This document shows positions 37,547-46,092 of a stretch of DNA of 64,000 nt, piece after piece; positions within the stretch are counted from its first letter, which is position 1, and each line of letters opens with the position of its first letter. Made by a program: the position numbers and the translations under genes. Under the pieces are notes generated by a model that saw nothing but the letters and a program-made list of their open reading frames with translations, had not been told where the DNA came from and did not search any database. Source of the DNA: EB88 sp965199135 (GTDB lineage: Bacteria; Acidobacteriota; Terriglobia; Terriglobales; Acidobacteriaceae); contig OZ240685.1 of NCBI GenBank assembly GCA_965199135.1, positions 1 to 64,000 of the forward strand, given 5' to 3'.

Positions 37547-37713
37547 TGCAGAGGCTCTCCGGAAGCGGTTTCGAACACCCGCCCGAAGCAGATGTCCTTC
37601 CGTCCCTATCGGAGCGCTGCCTCCGGGCAAGAGAGCAGAGCAGCCGCTCGCTGCCGAGCTCGTTCCAGATTGGGCATGCGTGCCACGTCGCAGGCGCTCC
37701 CCAGGACGCGGTA

Positions 37714-37719
37714 TAGACT
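37714..37719 (+). promoter_or_regulatory. dapA -10 element
   Basis: TAGACT within GGTATAGACTCG, ending 9 nt before ATG 37729; GAGG at 37724-37727 is too close to act as a normal ribosome-binding site. Confidence 0.4.
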
Positions 37720-37728
37720 CGTTGAGGT

Positions 37729-38703
37729 ATGGAACTGGTAGGTTGCGGAACAGCGCTGGTCACCCCTTTTCGCGCCGATGGCGCGCTCGATGAGCCCGCA
37801 CTGCGGGCCCTGGTGGACTGGCAGATCGGCGAAGCGAACACCGCGGACGCGACGCTGCCCACGGGTGTGGACTGGCTCGTTGCCTGCGGCACCACTGGCG
37901 AAACCCCGACTCTCTCCAGCGCCGAGTGGAAGGATGTTCTCGAGATCACGTCGGCCGCCGCAGCACGGCGCGTCCCGGTGTGGGCGGGTTGCTCCTCAAA
38001 CTCCACGCGTGAAGCAGCCGAACGCGCGCAGCATGCTGCACAGGTGCCCGGGATCACCGGCATCCTGACGGCGAACCCCTACTACAACAAGCCCAGCCAG
38101 GAAGGCCAGTACCAGCACTTTCTCGCGATCGCGAAAGCCATCGCTCCCTTTCCGGTCGTGCTCTATAACATTCCCGGCCGCACCGGCGTCAACCTCGAGC
38201 CAGCTACTGTGGCGCGGCTTGCCGATGCTGCCGAAAACATCACAGGCATCAAGGAATCGAGCGGCAACCTCGCGCAGATCACCGAACTCCTCACACTCGT
38301 GCCCGGCCGCTTCTCGGTCTACGCCGGGGATGATGCTGTTGCCCTGGCCGTGCTGGGCGTGGGCGGGGCCGGTCTCGTCTCGGTCGCCTCGAATGTGATC
38401 CCGCGCGAGATGACAGCGCTCGTCCACGCGGCGCTCCGCAACGACTGGCCAACCGCGCGGCGCTTCAACCACACCTACTACCCGCTGATACTGGCCAACT
38501 TTCTCGAGCCCAGCCCCGGCCCCGTCAAGGCGATGCTCGCCACGATGGGCCGTATTCACGAGACCTACAGGCTGCCCATCATGCCGGTTACCGCGGCTAC
38601 CCGCGAGCGCCTCCAGGCCCTGGCAAAGACGCTGCGACTCTTGCCCGACGAAGCCGCTCCCGAGCAGGAAGCAAGTCACCCCGCCCCGCTCGGACGCGCC
38701 TAG
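37729..38703 (+). CDS. dapA: 4-hydroxy-tetrahydrodipicolinate synthase
   Basis: Condenses pyruvate with aspartate semialdehyde. 324 residues of TIM-barrel: GCGTALVTPF, the VACGTTGETPTLS phosphate/pyruvate loop, NPYYNKPSQEGQY, Schiff-base Lys in GIKESSGNL, and YAGDDAVALAVLGVGGAGLVSV. An ~11-residue insertion (NTADATLPTGV) sits after helix 1. dapD follows 37 bp downstream. Confidence 0.96.
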   Translation: MELVGCGTALVTPFRADGALDEPALRALVDWQIGEANTADATLPTGVDWLVACGTTGETPTLSSAEWKDVLEITSAAAARRVPVWAGCSSNSTREAAERAQHAAQVPGITGILTANPYYNKPSQEGQYQHFLAIAKAIAPFPVVLYNIPGRTGVNLEPATVARLADAAENITGIKESSGNLAQITELLTLVPGRFSVYAGDDAVALAVLGVGGAGLVSVASNVIPREMTALVHAALRNDWPTARRFNHTYYPLILANFLEPSPGPVKAMLATMGRIHETYRLPIMPVTAATRERLQALAKTLRLLPDEAAPEQEASHPAPLGRA

Positions 38704-38740
38704 CCCGACACAATTTCGAGAACGAGGACTCACAGCACCC

Positions 38741-39628
38741 ATGGCCATCACCCCGACCACGGCGCAGCCCCATGCTGCGCTGGAAAATGCCATCGAAGCA
38801 GCCTTTGCCGCTGGCGCCGCGGCTGTAAACGATCCGGGCGCGCTCGCCGCCTTCACCGGGCTGCGCCGAGCACTCGAAGCCGGAACCCTGCGCTCCGCCG
38901 AGCCCGACCCCACGACGACCCTGGGCTGGCGTGTGAATGCCTGGGTCAAGCGCGGCATCCTGCTTGGCTTTCGCCTTGGGCAGCTGCAGGGCGAGCCTGC
39001 GACCCTCGAGAGTAGAGGGCGCTTTCCCTTCGTCGACAAGCACACCTACCCGGCCCGCACCTGGTCGCCCGAGGATGGCGTCCGCGTCGTCCCTGGTGGC
39101 TCCTCCGTCCGTGCCGGCGCCTTTCTGGCCCCCGGCGTGGTCTGCATGCCGCCGATGTACGTCAACGTGGGCGCCTATGTCGACGCGGGCACCATGGTCG
39201 ACTCGCATGCCCTGGTCGGCTCCTGCGCGCAGGTCGGCAAGCGGGTGCACCTGAGCGCAGCAGCCCAGATCGGCGGCGTGCTCGAGCCGGTAAACGCCAG
39301 TCCGGTGATTCTCGAGGATGATGTGCTGGTCGGCGGCAACTGCGGCGTCTACGAGGGAACCGTGGTGCGCCGGGGTGCCGTGCTCGCCGCCGGCACGGTG
39401 CTCACCCGCGGCACCCCGGTCTATGACGTCGTCCATGGCGACGTGCTTCGCGCCACGCCGGACATGCCGCTGATCATCCCGGAGAACGCCGTGGTTGTCC
39501 CCGGCGCCCGCGCCATCACCAGGGGCAAGGCCGCCGAGTGGGGCCTGAGCGTCTATACGCCGGTGATCGCGAAGTACCGGGACAGCAAGACCGAGCTCTC
39601 GCTCGCTCTCGAAGACCTGCTCCGCTAG
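38741..39628 (+). CDS. dapD: 2,3,4,5-tetrahydropyridine-2,6-dicarboxylate N-succinyltransferase
   Basis: Succinylase branch of diaminopimelate synthesis. 295 residues: N-terminal helical part, then left-handed beta-helix coils (VVPGGSSVRAGAFLAPGVVCMPPMYVNVGAYVD is the diagnostic region, here residues ~112-145), followed by AQIGGVLEPVNASPV and a terminal LALEDLLR. Presence of dapD implies the succinyl rather than the acetyl or aminotransferase DAP route. Confidence 0.95.
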   Translation: MAITPTTAQPHAALENAIEAAFAAGAAAVNDPGALAAFTGLRRALEAGTLRSAEPDPTTTLGWRVNAWVKRGILLGFRLGQLQGEPATLESRGRFPFVDKHTYPARTWSPEDGVRVVPGGSSVRAGAFLAPGVVCMPPMYVNVGAYVDAGTMVDSHALVGSCAQVGKRVHLSAAAQIGGVLEPVNASPVILEDDVLVGGNCGVYEGTVVRRGAVLAAGTVLTRGTPVYDVVHGDVLRATPDMPLIIPENAVVVPGARAITRGKAAEWGLSVYTPVIAKYRDSKTELSLALEDLLR

Positions 39629-39662
39629 GCCCAAGCCCCCCACTCTTTTTGAGTGGCTGAAG

Positions 39663-39697
39663 GTCTCTGGCCTCAACGCATCGACGCCAGAGACTTT
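39663..39697 (+). terminator. terminator hairpin after dapD
   Basis: GTCTCTGG (39663-39670) pairs with CCAGAGAC (39687-39694), followed by TTT. A smaller hairpin CCACTC-TTTTT-GAGTGG lies just upstream at 39640-39656. Confidence 0.55.
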
Positions 39698-39806
39698 GCA
39701 GGGGACCGCTGCGGCAGCTCCGGTATAGACTCAGGGCACCTTGCGCCTGGGTAGACTCCGTATCCTGCACAAACCCGCGCGCTGAGGCCTGTCCGAGGGT
39801 CGCCCG

Positions 39807-41519
39807 ATGCTCTCTAGAAGCTCTGTTGCACTCGCCCTTTCCCTGTTCGTTACGCTGCCTGCAGGCACCCTGTTCGCACGCTCCCCTGCGGACACGGAAG
39901 CCACGCCCGGTACCTACCCGGAGATCGTGCGCCTCAGCCTGGTCGAGGGAGACGTGCGTGTAGCCCGCGGCAAGGACGCTGAGAAAGTAACGGGCGGCAG
40001 CGAATGGGGCGTCGCTCGCGCCGATCTGCCGCTCAGCACCGGCTTCAGCCTCGCCACCGGCACGGGGCACGCCGAGATCGAACTCGAGGACGCGTCAACC
40101 CTCTACCTGGGCGAGAACTCGTTGCTCCTCTTTGACCAGCTGGAGACAGTCGCCGGCGCACCAAAGACAGCAGTCACCCTGGTCAGCGGCACCGCGACCC
40201 TCCACGTGCACCCGGTTCTTCCCGGGGAGACATTTAGCCTCAGCACCGCGGTCGGTCGCATCAACGTTCCGGTTGGCAGCACCTCCTACATGCGCATCAA
40301 CAGCTACCTTGATGGCATGCAGGTGACGCCCCAGGCGAAGACCTCCCTTGTGGTCGACCACGCGCACACCGACGCCGGAACGCCCGGCCAGGTCCTGACG
40401 TACGGGGCCGATGGAAAGGTCACTGAGTCCACACCGACCGCCGATCTGACGTACTCGGTCTGGGACAGCTGGACCGCTACCCGCATCCGGGAACGCACCC
40501 TGGCGCTCGCTGCAGTGATGAAAGAAGCGAAACTCTCCACGCCCCTGCCGGGGATTGCCGATCTCTACGGGAAAGGCCACTTCTTCGACTGCGCCCCCTA
40601 CGGCACGTGCTGGCAGCCGAACGAGCCCGGCGCCGCGACGAGGCCGGCAAGCTTCAGGCGGAGGGCACCCGGTGCGCCCCACCTCGTACGTGTGGCGCAG
40701 TATTACGGCCAGGGATACAGCCCCTACGGCACCGGGTATGCAGCCGGGGGGCTGCTCTGGGACGATGCCCTCGGCTTCCCCTGCCCGATTGGTGGTGGCG
40801 GCTTCCTGTTCGGCATGGACCCACTTGCCTACAGCTCCCTGTACAGCGACTACGGGATTTCTCCCTACAGTTGGGGAGCCTGCCATGCCGGCACCTGGAT
40901 CCACCAGAACCACCGCTACGCCTGGGTGGCAGGCGGAACCCGCCACGGCCTCCTGCCAGTGCACTGGCTGCAGTATGGCAGCGCGAAAGGCTTCGTTCCG
41001 GTACACCCGGACGACCAGCCGGGGAAGCCCCCGCTCAACCTGGCGTATGGCGTCTTTGCGGAGCGTGCGAAGGGCTCGCCCATTGAGCGGCTCAGCTTCA
41101 ATCCGGCGACCTCCATCAAGCCTCTTGGTGAAGCGCCGAAGGAGTTTCGCGGCAGCGCACTGCCCACCCTTGCGCGCTCCGAGCCCCCGCAGCTGATTGC
41201 GCATGCGCTTCACGCCGAAAGTGGCGGCGCGCGAACGGGCACGCCGATCGTCTTCGAGCATCACTCCGGTGGTTTCGCGGTTACTCACCCTGTCGCCGTG
41301 GCAGGGCACGCGGGCATGGTCACCGATCACTTTGGCGGGACAGCCGGTCGCATCGGTGGCGGCGAAGCGCGAGGCGGCATGGCAGGCCCGGGCGGCTCAC
41401 CTGGGCGCCTCAGCGGCGGCAGCACCGGGACGGTCGCCCCCGGCGGCGCCATGCATGGCGCTATGCATGGCGGCGGCTCATCAGGCAGTGCGAGCAGCGG
41501 CGGTGGCGGCCATAAATAA
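39807..41519 (+). CDS. secreted FecR-domain protein with Gly-rich tail
   Basis: 570 residues with signal peptide (LALSLFVTLPAGTLFA). A FecR-like domain follows (LVEGDVRVARGKD, LATGTGHAEIELEDASTLYLGENS, VTLVSGTATLHV), then a YSVWDSW-type segment. A Tyr/Gly-rich middle (QYYGQGYSPYGTGYAAGG) and a WIHQNHRYAWVAGG block come next. A low-complexity C-terminus contains a MHGAMHGGG motif. Not a classical anti-sigma factor: no membrane helix and no adjacent sigma gene. Probably an exported surface or periplasmic protein; such DUF6600/FecR proteins are frequent in Acidobacteriota. Confidence 0.78.
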   Translation: MLSRSSVALALSLFVTLPAGTLFARSPADTEATPGTYPEIVRLSLVEGDVRVARGKDAEKVTGGSEWGVARADLPLSTGFSLATGTGHAEIELEDASTLYLGENSLLLFDQLETVAGAPKTAVTLVSGTATLHVHPVLPGETFSLSTAVGRINVPVGSTSYMRINSYLDGMQVTPQAKTSLVVDHAHTDAGTPGQVLTYGADGKVTESTPTADLTYSVWDSWTATRIRERTLALAAVMKEAKLSTPLPGIADLYGKGHFFDCAPYGTCWQPNEPGAATRPASFRRRAPGAPHLVRVAQYYGQGYSPYGTGYAAGGLLWDDALGFPCPIGGGGFLFGMDPLAYSSLYSDYGISPYSWGACHAGTWIHQNHRYAWVAGGTRHGLLPVHWLQYGSAKGFVPVHPDDQPGKPPLNLAYGVFAERAKGSPIERLSFNPATSIKPLGEAPKEFRGSALPTLARSEPPQLIAHALHAESGGARTGTPIVFEHHSGGFAVTHPVAVAGHAGMVTDHFGGTAGRIGGGEARGGMAGPGGSPGRLSGGSTGTVAPGGAMHGAMHGGGSSGSASSGGGGHK

Positions 41520-41523
41520 AAAA

Positions 41524-41550
41524 AGGCGGAGCCCAGAAACGGCTCCGCCT
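41524..41550 (-). terminator. rho-independent terminator for the minus-strand secreted protein gene
   Basis: AGGCGGAGCC / GGCTCCGCCT, 10-bp stem, loop CAGAAAC. On the minus strand it is followed by a run of T (plus strand AATAAAAAAAA at 41514-41524), so it terminates the gene at 41581-41907. The plus-strand FecR gene ends within the same A-run. Confidence 0.8.
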
Positions 41551-41580
41551 GCTGCAACTCTGTAGAGAAAGCTCGTGGCG

Positions 41581-41907
41581 TCAGTACCGCGGCCCCGCGT
41601 AGTACCCGTCGCGACGATCCTCATGACGGAAGCCGCGATCGTAGCCGCGCTGCTGCTCCCATTGCTGGTGACGCCACTCGGCCGCGCGCTCGGCCTCCCA
41701 CTGCTCATGACGCTCCCGCGCGATGGAATGGTCATAGTGCCATGCGTCATACGGATTGCTCTGGACGTAGCCATAAGCCGGCGCACCATACCCGCCAACC
41801 TGGATTCCAAAACCCACCTGCGCCTGTGCCTTGCTCGGCGAAACAACCAGGAGTGCTGCTGCGAGTGCTGCACCCGTTGCCCATGTTGCCAGTGTCCGTG
41901 AACGCAT
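41581..41907 (-). CDS. small secreted Tyr/His/Arg-rich protein
   Basis: 108 residues from ATG 41907, which has GGAGG about 8 nt upstream. Signal peptide (ATWATGAALAAALLVVSPSKAQA). The mature part starts GFGIQVGGYGAPAYGYV and continues with a highly charged, aromatic segment rich in Arg, Glu, Trp and Tyr (RERHEQWEAERAAEWRHQQWEQQ). No family recognised. A paralogous style is seen in the glycine-zipper protein at 10.9 kb. Confidence 0.7.
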   Translation of the reverse strand: MRSRTLATWATGAALAAALLVVSPSKAQAQVGFGIQVGGYGAPAYGYVQSNPYDAWHYDHSIARERHEQWEAERAAEWRHQQWEQQRGYDRGFRHEDRRDGYYAGPRY

Positions 41908-42226
41908 AAACCACCTCCGTGCTACATCAGCCAAAACACAGCACTCTGATGGAGGTTGCGCGCAACTTTTTTCCTTCGCAGATTCGCTGGCACAGCGACG
42001 GTTACAGACGCGCGCCGGCTTCGGCAAGACCCCATCTCCAACGCAAATGCGGTGCAGCCAGGCCCTGCAAGTGCCCGCTGCTTACAAGGAGAGGGTTCCT
42101 TGTGTCGCAACCCTGAGACGTGGGCTCATGGCACCAGGGGACCCCCAGCATCTCGCTCTTCACCGAGAAGGGGGGCCCCTTGCGGGAAACAAAGCACGCA
42201 CCCTCGCCCTGTAAACTCAATCCGAC
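41908..42226. other. 319-bp divergent intergenic region without a gene
   Basis: Holds the ribosome-binding site of the minus-strand secreted protein and the upstream region of the MFS gene. Short in-frame openings on either strand lack start signals and family similarity. No clear operator or RNA element seen. Confidence 0.6.
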
Positions 42227-43540
42227 ATGCCCCACGATCCCGCACAGAACGAGTTGTCCGGAGCGCAGCCCGAGATTGCTGACCAGCTCGATCAGCCTGC
42301 CTCGAGTGACCCCGCCACGGGAGGTCCTCGCAAGGCGGCGACACTTTTCATCTTCTTCACCGTCGCGCTCGACATGCTCGCCCTCGGTATCATCGCGCCG
42401 GTGCTGCCGCGTCTTGTTGAAACGCTCATGCACGGCACCCCCTCGCAGGCATCGCAGATGCTGGGCGTCTTCGGTACGGTCTTTGCGGCGATGCAGTTTG
42501 TCTTCTCGCCTGTGATCGGTTCCCTGTCTGACAGGTGGGGCCGTCGCCCGATCGTGCTGCTCTCAAACTTCGGCCTCGGCTTTGACTACCTGCTCATGGC
42601 CTGGGCGCCCACGGTCGAGTGGCTGCTGGTCGGCCGTATCGTCTCCGGGCTGACCACCTCGAGCGTGCCGACCGCGCAGGCTTACATCGCCGACGTCACG
42701 CCTGCCGATAAGCGTGCTGGCGCCTACGGTCTGCTCTCGGCGGCTTTTGCGATGGGCTTTGTGCTGGGCCCCGCCCTCGGTGGGCTGCTCGGCGGCATCA
42801 ACCCGCGGCTTCCCTTCTGGACCTCCGCAGGACTCAGCCTCCTGAACGGTCTCTACGGGCTCTTTGTTCTGCCGGAGTCGCTCACCCTTCGCAACCGCGC
42901 CCGTTTCTCCTGGCGGCGCGCCAACCCAGTCGGCTCGCTGCGTATGCTGGGCCGCTCCCGCGTCCTGCTGGGCCTCTCGGCAGTGCTGCTGCTTGCCTAC
43001 GTCGCGCAGCAGTCGCTGATGAACGTGTACGTGCTCTATGCCGACTACCGCTTCCACTGGACGGATCGCACCGTCGGGCTTTCGCTCGCCGCCGTCGGCA
43101 TTTTCTCCGGGATCTACGGCGGAGTGCTGGTGAAGCGCATGATCGCGTTTGCCGGCGAGCGTGGGTCAATCTTCCTCGGCCTCCTGATGGGCATCGCCGG
43201 CTTCTGCATGTTTGGGCTGTCGAAGACAGGCATGCTGCTCTGGCTCGGCATCCCCATCATGAACGGCATGTCGTTTGTGTGGCCGGCAGCGCAGAGCATG
43301 ATGACGCGTGACGCGGCAGCCAACGAACAGGGCCAGTTGCAGGGCGCCATTCACAGCCTGCGCGGCATCTCGGGGCTCGTCGGCCCGGGCCTGTTTACCT
43401 ACATCTTCTCGATCTCGATCGGGTCGGACGCCGCGATCCACCTGCCCGGGTCGCCATTTTTCCTGGCTTCCGCGCTGCTCGCGCTGGCGCTTGTGCTTGC
43501 CCTGCTCCTGCGCATCCCGCGGGCGGCAGCGACGGCCTAG
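42227..43540 (+). CDS. MFS exporter of the TCR/Tet family
   Basis: 437 residues, 12 predicted membrane helices after a hydrophilic ~38-residue N-terminus. MFS motif A is GSLSDRWGRRPIVLLS between TM2 and TM3; motif C-like GFVLGPALGGLLGG is in TM5. IADVTPADKRAGAYGLL and a LPESL segment at the end of the first half match TetA-type drug:proton antiporters. Substrate cannot be predicted; sequences annotated as tetracycline-like transporters often export other compounds. No TetR-type regulator adjacent. Confidence 0.88.
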   Translation: MPHDPAQNELSGAQPEIADQLDQPASSDPATGGPRKAATLFIFFTVALDMLALGIIAPVLPRLVETLMHGTPSQASQMLGVFGTVFAAMQFVFSPVIGSLSDRWGRRPIVLLSNFGLGFDYLLMAWAPTVEWLLVGRIVSGLTTSSVPTAQAYIADVTPADKRAGAYGLLSAAFAMGFVLGPALGGLLGGINPRLPFWTSAGLSLLNGLYGLFVLPESLTLRNRARFSWRRANPVGSLRMLGRSRVLLGLSAVLLLAYVAQQSLMNVYVLYADYRFHWTDRTVGLSLAAVGIFSGIYGGVLVKRMIAFAGERGSIFLGLLMGIAGFCMFGLSKTGMLLWLGIPIMNGMSFVWPAAQSMMTRDAAANEQGQLQGAIHSLRGISGLVGPGLFTYIFSISIGSDAAIHLPGSPFFLASALLALALVLALLLRIPRAAATA

Positions 43541-43725
43541 CGCCGGACGGACGTACCGGGTCCGCGAACCGGCGTCGGCAGCCGGTCAGGGATTGGCTGT
43601 CGGCGGATCGCAGCCCGCAGCCGCAGGCGAAACAGCGCGAGGCTGGTCGGCCGCTTCAGGGTGAACCAGGCCACCAGCAGAATCACGAACGCGATATGGG
43701 TCAGCACCATGAACAGCCCGATCAT
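43537..43725 (-). CDS. possible small membrane protein (62 aa)
   Basis: ATG 43725 opens a 62-residue frame with one convincing membrane helix (LFMVLTHIAFVILLVAWF) followed by a basic, Arg/Pro-rich cytoplasmic tail. It ends with a 4-bp overlap on the convergent MFS gene. No strong ribosome-binding site and no recognised family, so it may be a chance frame. The remaining 43726-43960 has no gene that I can support. Confidence 0.4.
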   Translation of the reverse strand: MIGLFMVLTHIAFVILLVAWFTLKRPTSLALFRLRLRAAIRRQPIPDRLPTPVRGPGTSVRR

Positions 43726-43960
43726 CTCTACAAGGTGGTCGGCGGACTTGGGCCAGGTTTCGGTTTGTCCAGGGGGTAGCTGCAGGATCAAGGCGGGGTG
43801 AACCCTCCCTTTAATCCTAGTCCTCAGAGCCAGGGGACCATCGAAAGCGGCCTGCGGCGGCAAACCATGGCATCAACAAGCGCAATTCCTTTCACAAACA
43901 GCCAAGAAAAGCGCCTCTGCTACCGTTCGCAACGCGTAGCTGCTAGCATTAAAGATTCCG

Positions 43961-45622
43961 ATGGCAGAAGAGAACGTAAAACTTATCCCCCTGGGCGGCC
44001 TGGGCGAGTTCGGCATGAACTGCATGGCAGTTCGCTACCGGGATGACATCCTGGTGATCGATGCCGGACTGATGTTTCCGGAGTCCGAACTACTGGGCGT
44101 CGACATCGTCGTCCCTGACATTTCCTATCTTGTTGAGAACAAGGCACTCGTGCGCGGCATCCTGCTCACGCACGGCCACGAAGACCATATTGGCGGTCTG
44201 CCGTGGATCCTCTCCGAGATCAACGTGCCCGTGTACGGCACCGAGTTCACCCTGGCGTATGTCGAGGGCAAGCTCGAAGAGCACAAAATGCTCGATGCGA
44301 CCGAGCTGATCGAGATCGCACCGAACAACAAGTTCACGCTTGGGGCGTTCACGATCGAGCCGATCCGGGTTACACACTCGCTGGTCGACTGCGTTGCGCT
44401 CGCAATCGAAACACCGGTGGGCGTGATCGTGCACACCGGCGACTTCAAGATCGACCTGTCCCCCCCAGATGGCAAGGCCTTCGACCTTCACAAGTTTGCC
44501 GAATATGGCCAGAAGGGCGTGCTGGCTCTCCTGCAGGACTCGACCAACGTCGACCGGCCGGGCTACACCCCCAGCGAATGGGCCGTGAAGCCGCGCCTCG
44601 ACGAGGTCTTCCAGCGGACCAAGAAGAAGCTGTTTTTCTCCTGCTTCTCATCCTCGATCTATCGCATTCAGATCGCGCTCGACCTCGCCCAGAAGCATGG
44701 CCGCAAGGTCGCGGTGGTCGGTCGCTCCATGATGGAGTCGAGTGAGATTGCTCAGGATCTCGGCTACCTCAATCTGCCGCCCGGCCTGATGATCCACCCC
44801 GGACAGATCGGCGATCACTCGCCCGAAAACGTCATGGTGCTCATCTCCGGCACCCAGGGCGAGCCGATGAGCGCGCTCTCGCGCGCCGCGGTCGACAACC
44901 ACAAGCACGCACGCATCTCGCCTGGCGATACCGTGCTGCTCTCCTCGCGTGTGATCCCCGGCAACGAGAAGTCGATCTATCGCGTCATCGACCACCTCTA
45001 CCGCCGCGAAGCCGAGATCCTCTACGACGACGGCACCATGGGGCTGATCCATGTCTCGGGCCACGCCTCGCAGGAAGAGCAGCGCCTGCTGATCAACCTC
45101 CTGCGGCCGAAGTTCTTCATCCCGGTGCATGGCGACTTCCGCCATCTCAAGAAGCACACCGAGCTCGCCAAGTCTACCGGCGTGGTCGGCGAAACCATCC
45201 TCATCGAAGATGGCGACGTGCTTGAGCTCACAGCCACCAAGGCGCGCAAGGCCGGCAAGGTCACTGCGGGCCGCGTTTGCATCGACTCCGGTTCGACCGC
45301 GGATGTTGTCGGCGACCTCGTGATCCGCGATCGCCGCAACCTTTCGGAAGATGGCATCGTGCTGCCGATCCTGACCATCAACAAGCTGACGGGCAAGGTC
45401 GAGCGAGCCCCCGAGGTCGTCACCCGCGGGTTCGTCGGCGCAGATGCCGCGATCCTGGGCGAAGCACGCAACGTGATCGCGCAGACCCTTTCCACCTCGA
45501 GCGCCGAAGAGAAGGCGGACCCTGGCGTGATGAAGGAAAAGATCCGCATCGACTTGAAGCGCTACATCCAGAAGCACACCTCGCGTCGGCCGCTGATCAT
45601 GCCGGTAATTCTCGAGGTTTAG
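43961..45622 (+). CDS. rnj: ribonuclease J
   Basis: Metallo-beta-lactamase/beta-CASP exo- and endoribonuclease central to mRNA decay and rRNA maturation. 553 residues: N-terminal VKLIPLGGLGEFGMN, zinc motif LTHGHEDHIGG, HTGDFKID, beta-CASP motifs in SCFSSSIYRIQ and SGTQGEPMSALSR, and IHVSGHASQEEQ and PVHGDFRHL. A TAGCAT element ends 11 nt before the ATG. Followed by a strong terminator. Confidence 0.97.
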   Translation: MAEENVKLIPLGGLGEFGMNCMAVRYRDDILVIDAGLMFPESELLGVDIVVPDISYLVENKALVRGILLTHGHEDHIGGLPWILSEINVPVYGTEFTLAYVEGKLEEHKMLDATELIEIAPNNKFTLGAFTIEPIRVTHSLVDCVALAIETPVGVIVHTGDFKIDLSPPDGKAFDLHKFAEYGQKGVLALLQDSTNVDRPGYTPSEWAVKPRLDEVFQRTKKKLFFSCFSSSIYRIQIALDLAQKHGRKVAVVGRSMMESSEIAQDLGYLNLPPGLMIHPGQIGDHSPENVMVLISGTQGEPMSALSRAAVDNHKHARISPGDTVLLSSRVIPGNEKSIYRVIDHLYRREAEILYDDGTMGLIHVSGHASQEEQRLLINLLRPKFFIPVHGDFRHLKKHTELAKSTGVVGETILIEDGDVLELTATKARKAGKVTAGRVCIDSGSTADVVGDLVIRDRRNLSEDGIVLPILTINKLTGKVERAPEVVTRGFVGADAAILGEARNVIAQTLSTSSAEEKADPGVMKEKIRIDLKRYIQKHTSRRPLIMPVILEV

Positions 45623-45653
45623 CCACACTCGCGGTTACAAACAGACGGGTCAC

Positions 45654-45693
45654 AAACAAAGAGGAGCAGCCGACAGGCTGCTCCTCTTTGTTT
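45654..45693 (+). terminator. rho-independent terminator, 18-bp perfect stem
   Basis: AAACAAAGAGGAGCAGCC / GGCTGCTCCTCTTTGTTT with loop GACA, 31 bp after the rnj stop. Like the 27.2 kb terminator, the stem includes the A- and T-tracts, so it would function in both directions. Confidence 0.88.
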
Positions 45694-45753
45694 GCGAAGG
45701 CCGCCACCGCGGCTGGCAGCCACTTCGTGGCGTGTTCTCGTCTTCGAAGCAGC

Positions 45754-45790
45754 TACACTGAGTGGCCCATGTCTCGACTTCGAGACATGG
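45754..45790 (+). promoter_or_regulatory. -10-like element followed by a 24-bp palindrome
   Basis: TACACT at 45754-45759, then the inverted repeat CCATGTCTCGA-CT-TCGAGACATGG (45767-45790) with perfect 11-bp arms. A 20-codon frame starts at ATG 45769 within the palindrome but runs antisense into the next gene and is not claimed. The palindrome could be a repressor site over a transcription start, or a hairpin ending the minus-strand gene at 45802. Confidence 0.35.
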
Positions 45791-45801
45791 GAATCACACT
45801 T

Positions 45802-46089
45802 CTACCGGTGCTCTTTTCCATTCCGTTGTGAGATCGACGCAGGCTGACGCAGGGCCCCCGGCTCTACACCCTGCTTGCGATTTCCCTCCGGCTCCGTGTG
45901 CGCATGGCCCTGTTCATGCAGGTGGGCCGCATGCGATTTTGCGTGGCTGCCTTCCTCCGGTGCGGGGATCGGATGCTCCTTGGACGCCGCATCTTCCTTC
46001 ACGGGCTGCGGATGAATCGTGCCCTCGATGTGTTGCTTCATCGTCTCGTGCTGCTTCGGTGTTTCCGGGTGTGCCTTGGTCTGCGACAT
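45802..46089 (-). CDS. small hydrophilic protein rich in His, Glu, Lys (95 aa)
   Basis: ATG 46089 with AAGGAG 7 nt upstream. No hydrophobic segment; composition dominated by His, Glu, Pro, Lys, Ala (for instance EEGSHAKSHAAHLHEQGHAHTE). Likely disordered, perhaps metal-binding or a desiccation/stress protein. It starts 3 bp after the stop of its upstream partner, so the two are an operon. Family not recognised. Confidence 0.6.
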   Translation of the reverse strand: MSQTKAHPETPKQHETMKQHIEGTIHPQPVKEDAASKEHPIPAPEEGSHAKSHAAHLHEQGHAHTEPEGNRKQGVEPGALRQPASISQRNGKEHR

Positions 46090-46092
46090 GGG

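Noticed and set aside
45769..45831. Twenty-codon plus-strand peptide frame (MSRLRDMGITLLPVLFSIPL)
   Set aside because: Runs antisense into the end of a supported gene and starts inside a palindrome; no ribosome-binding site, no length or family support.
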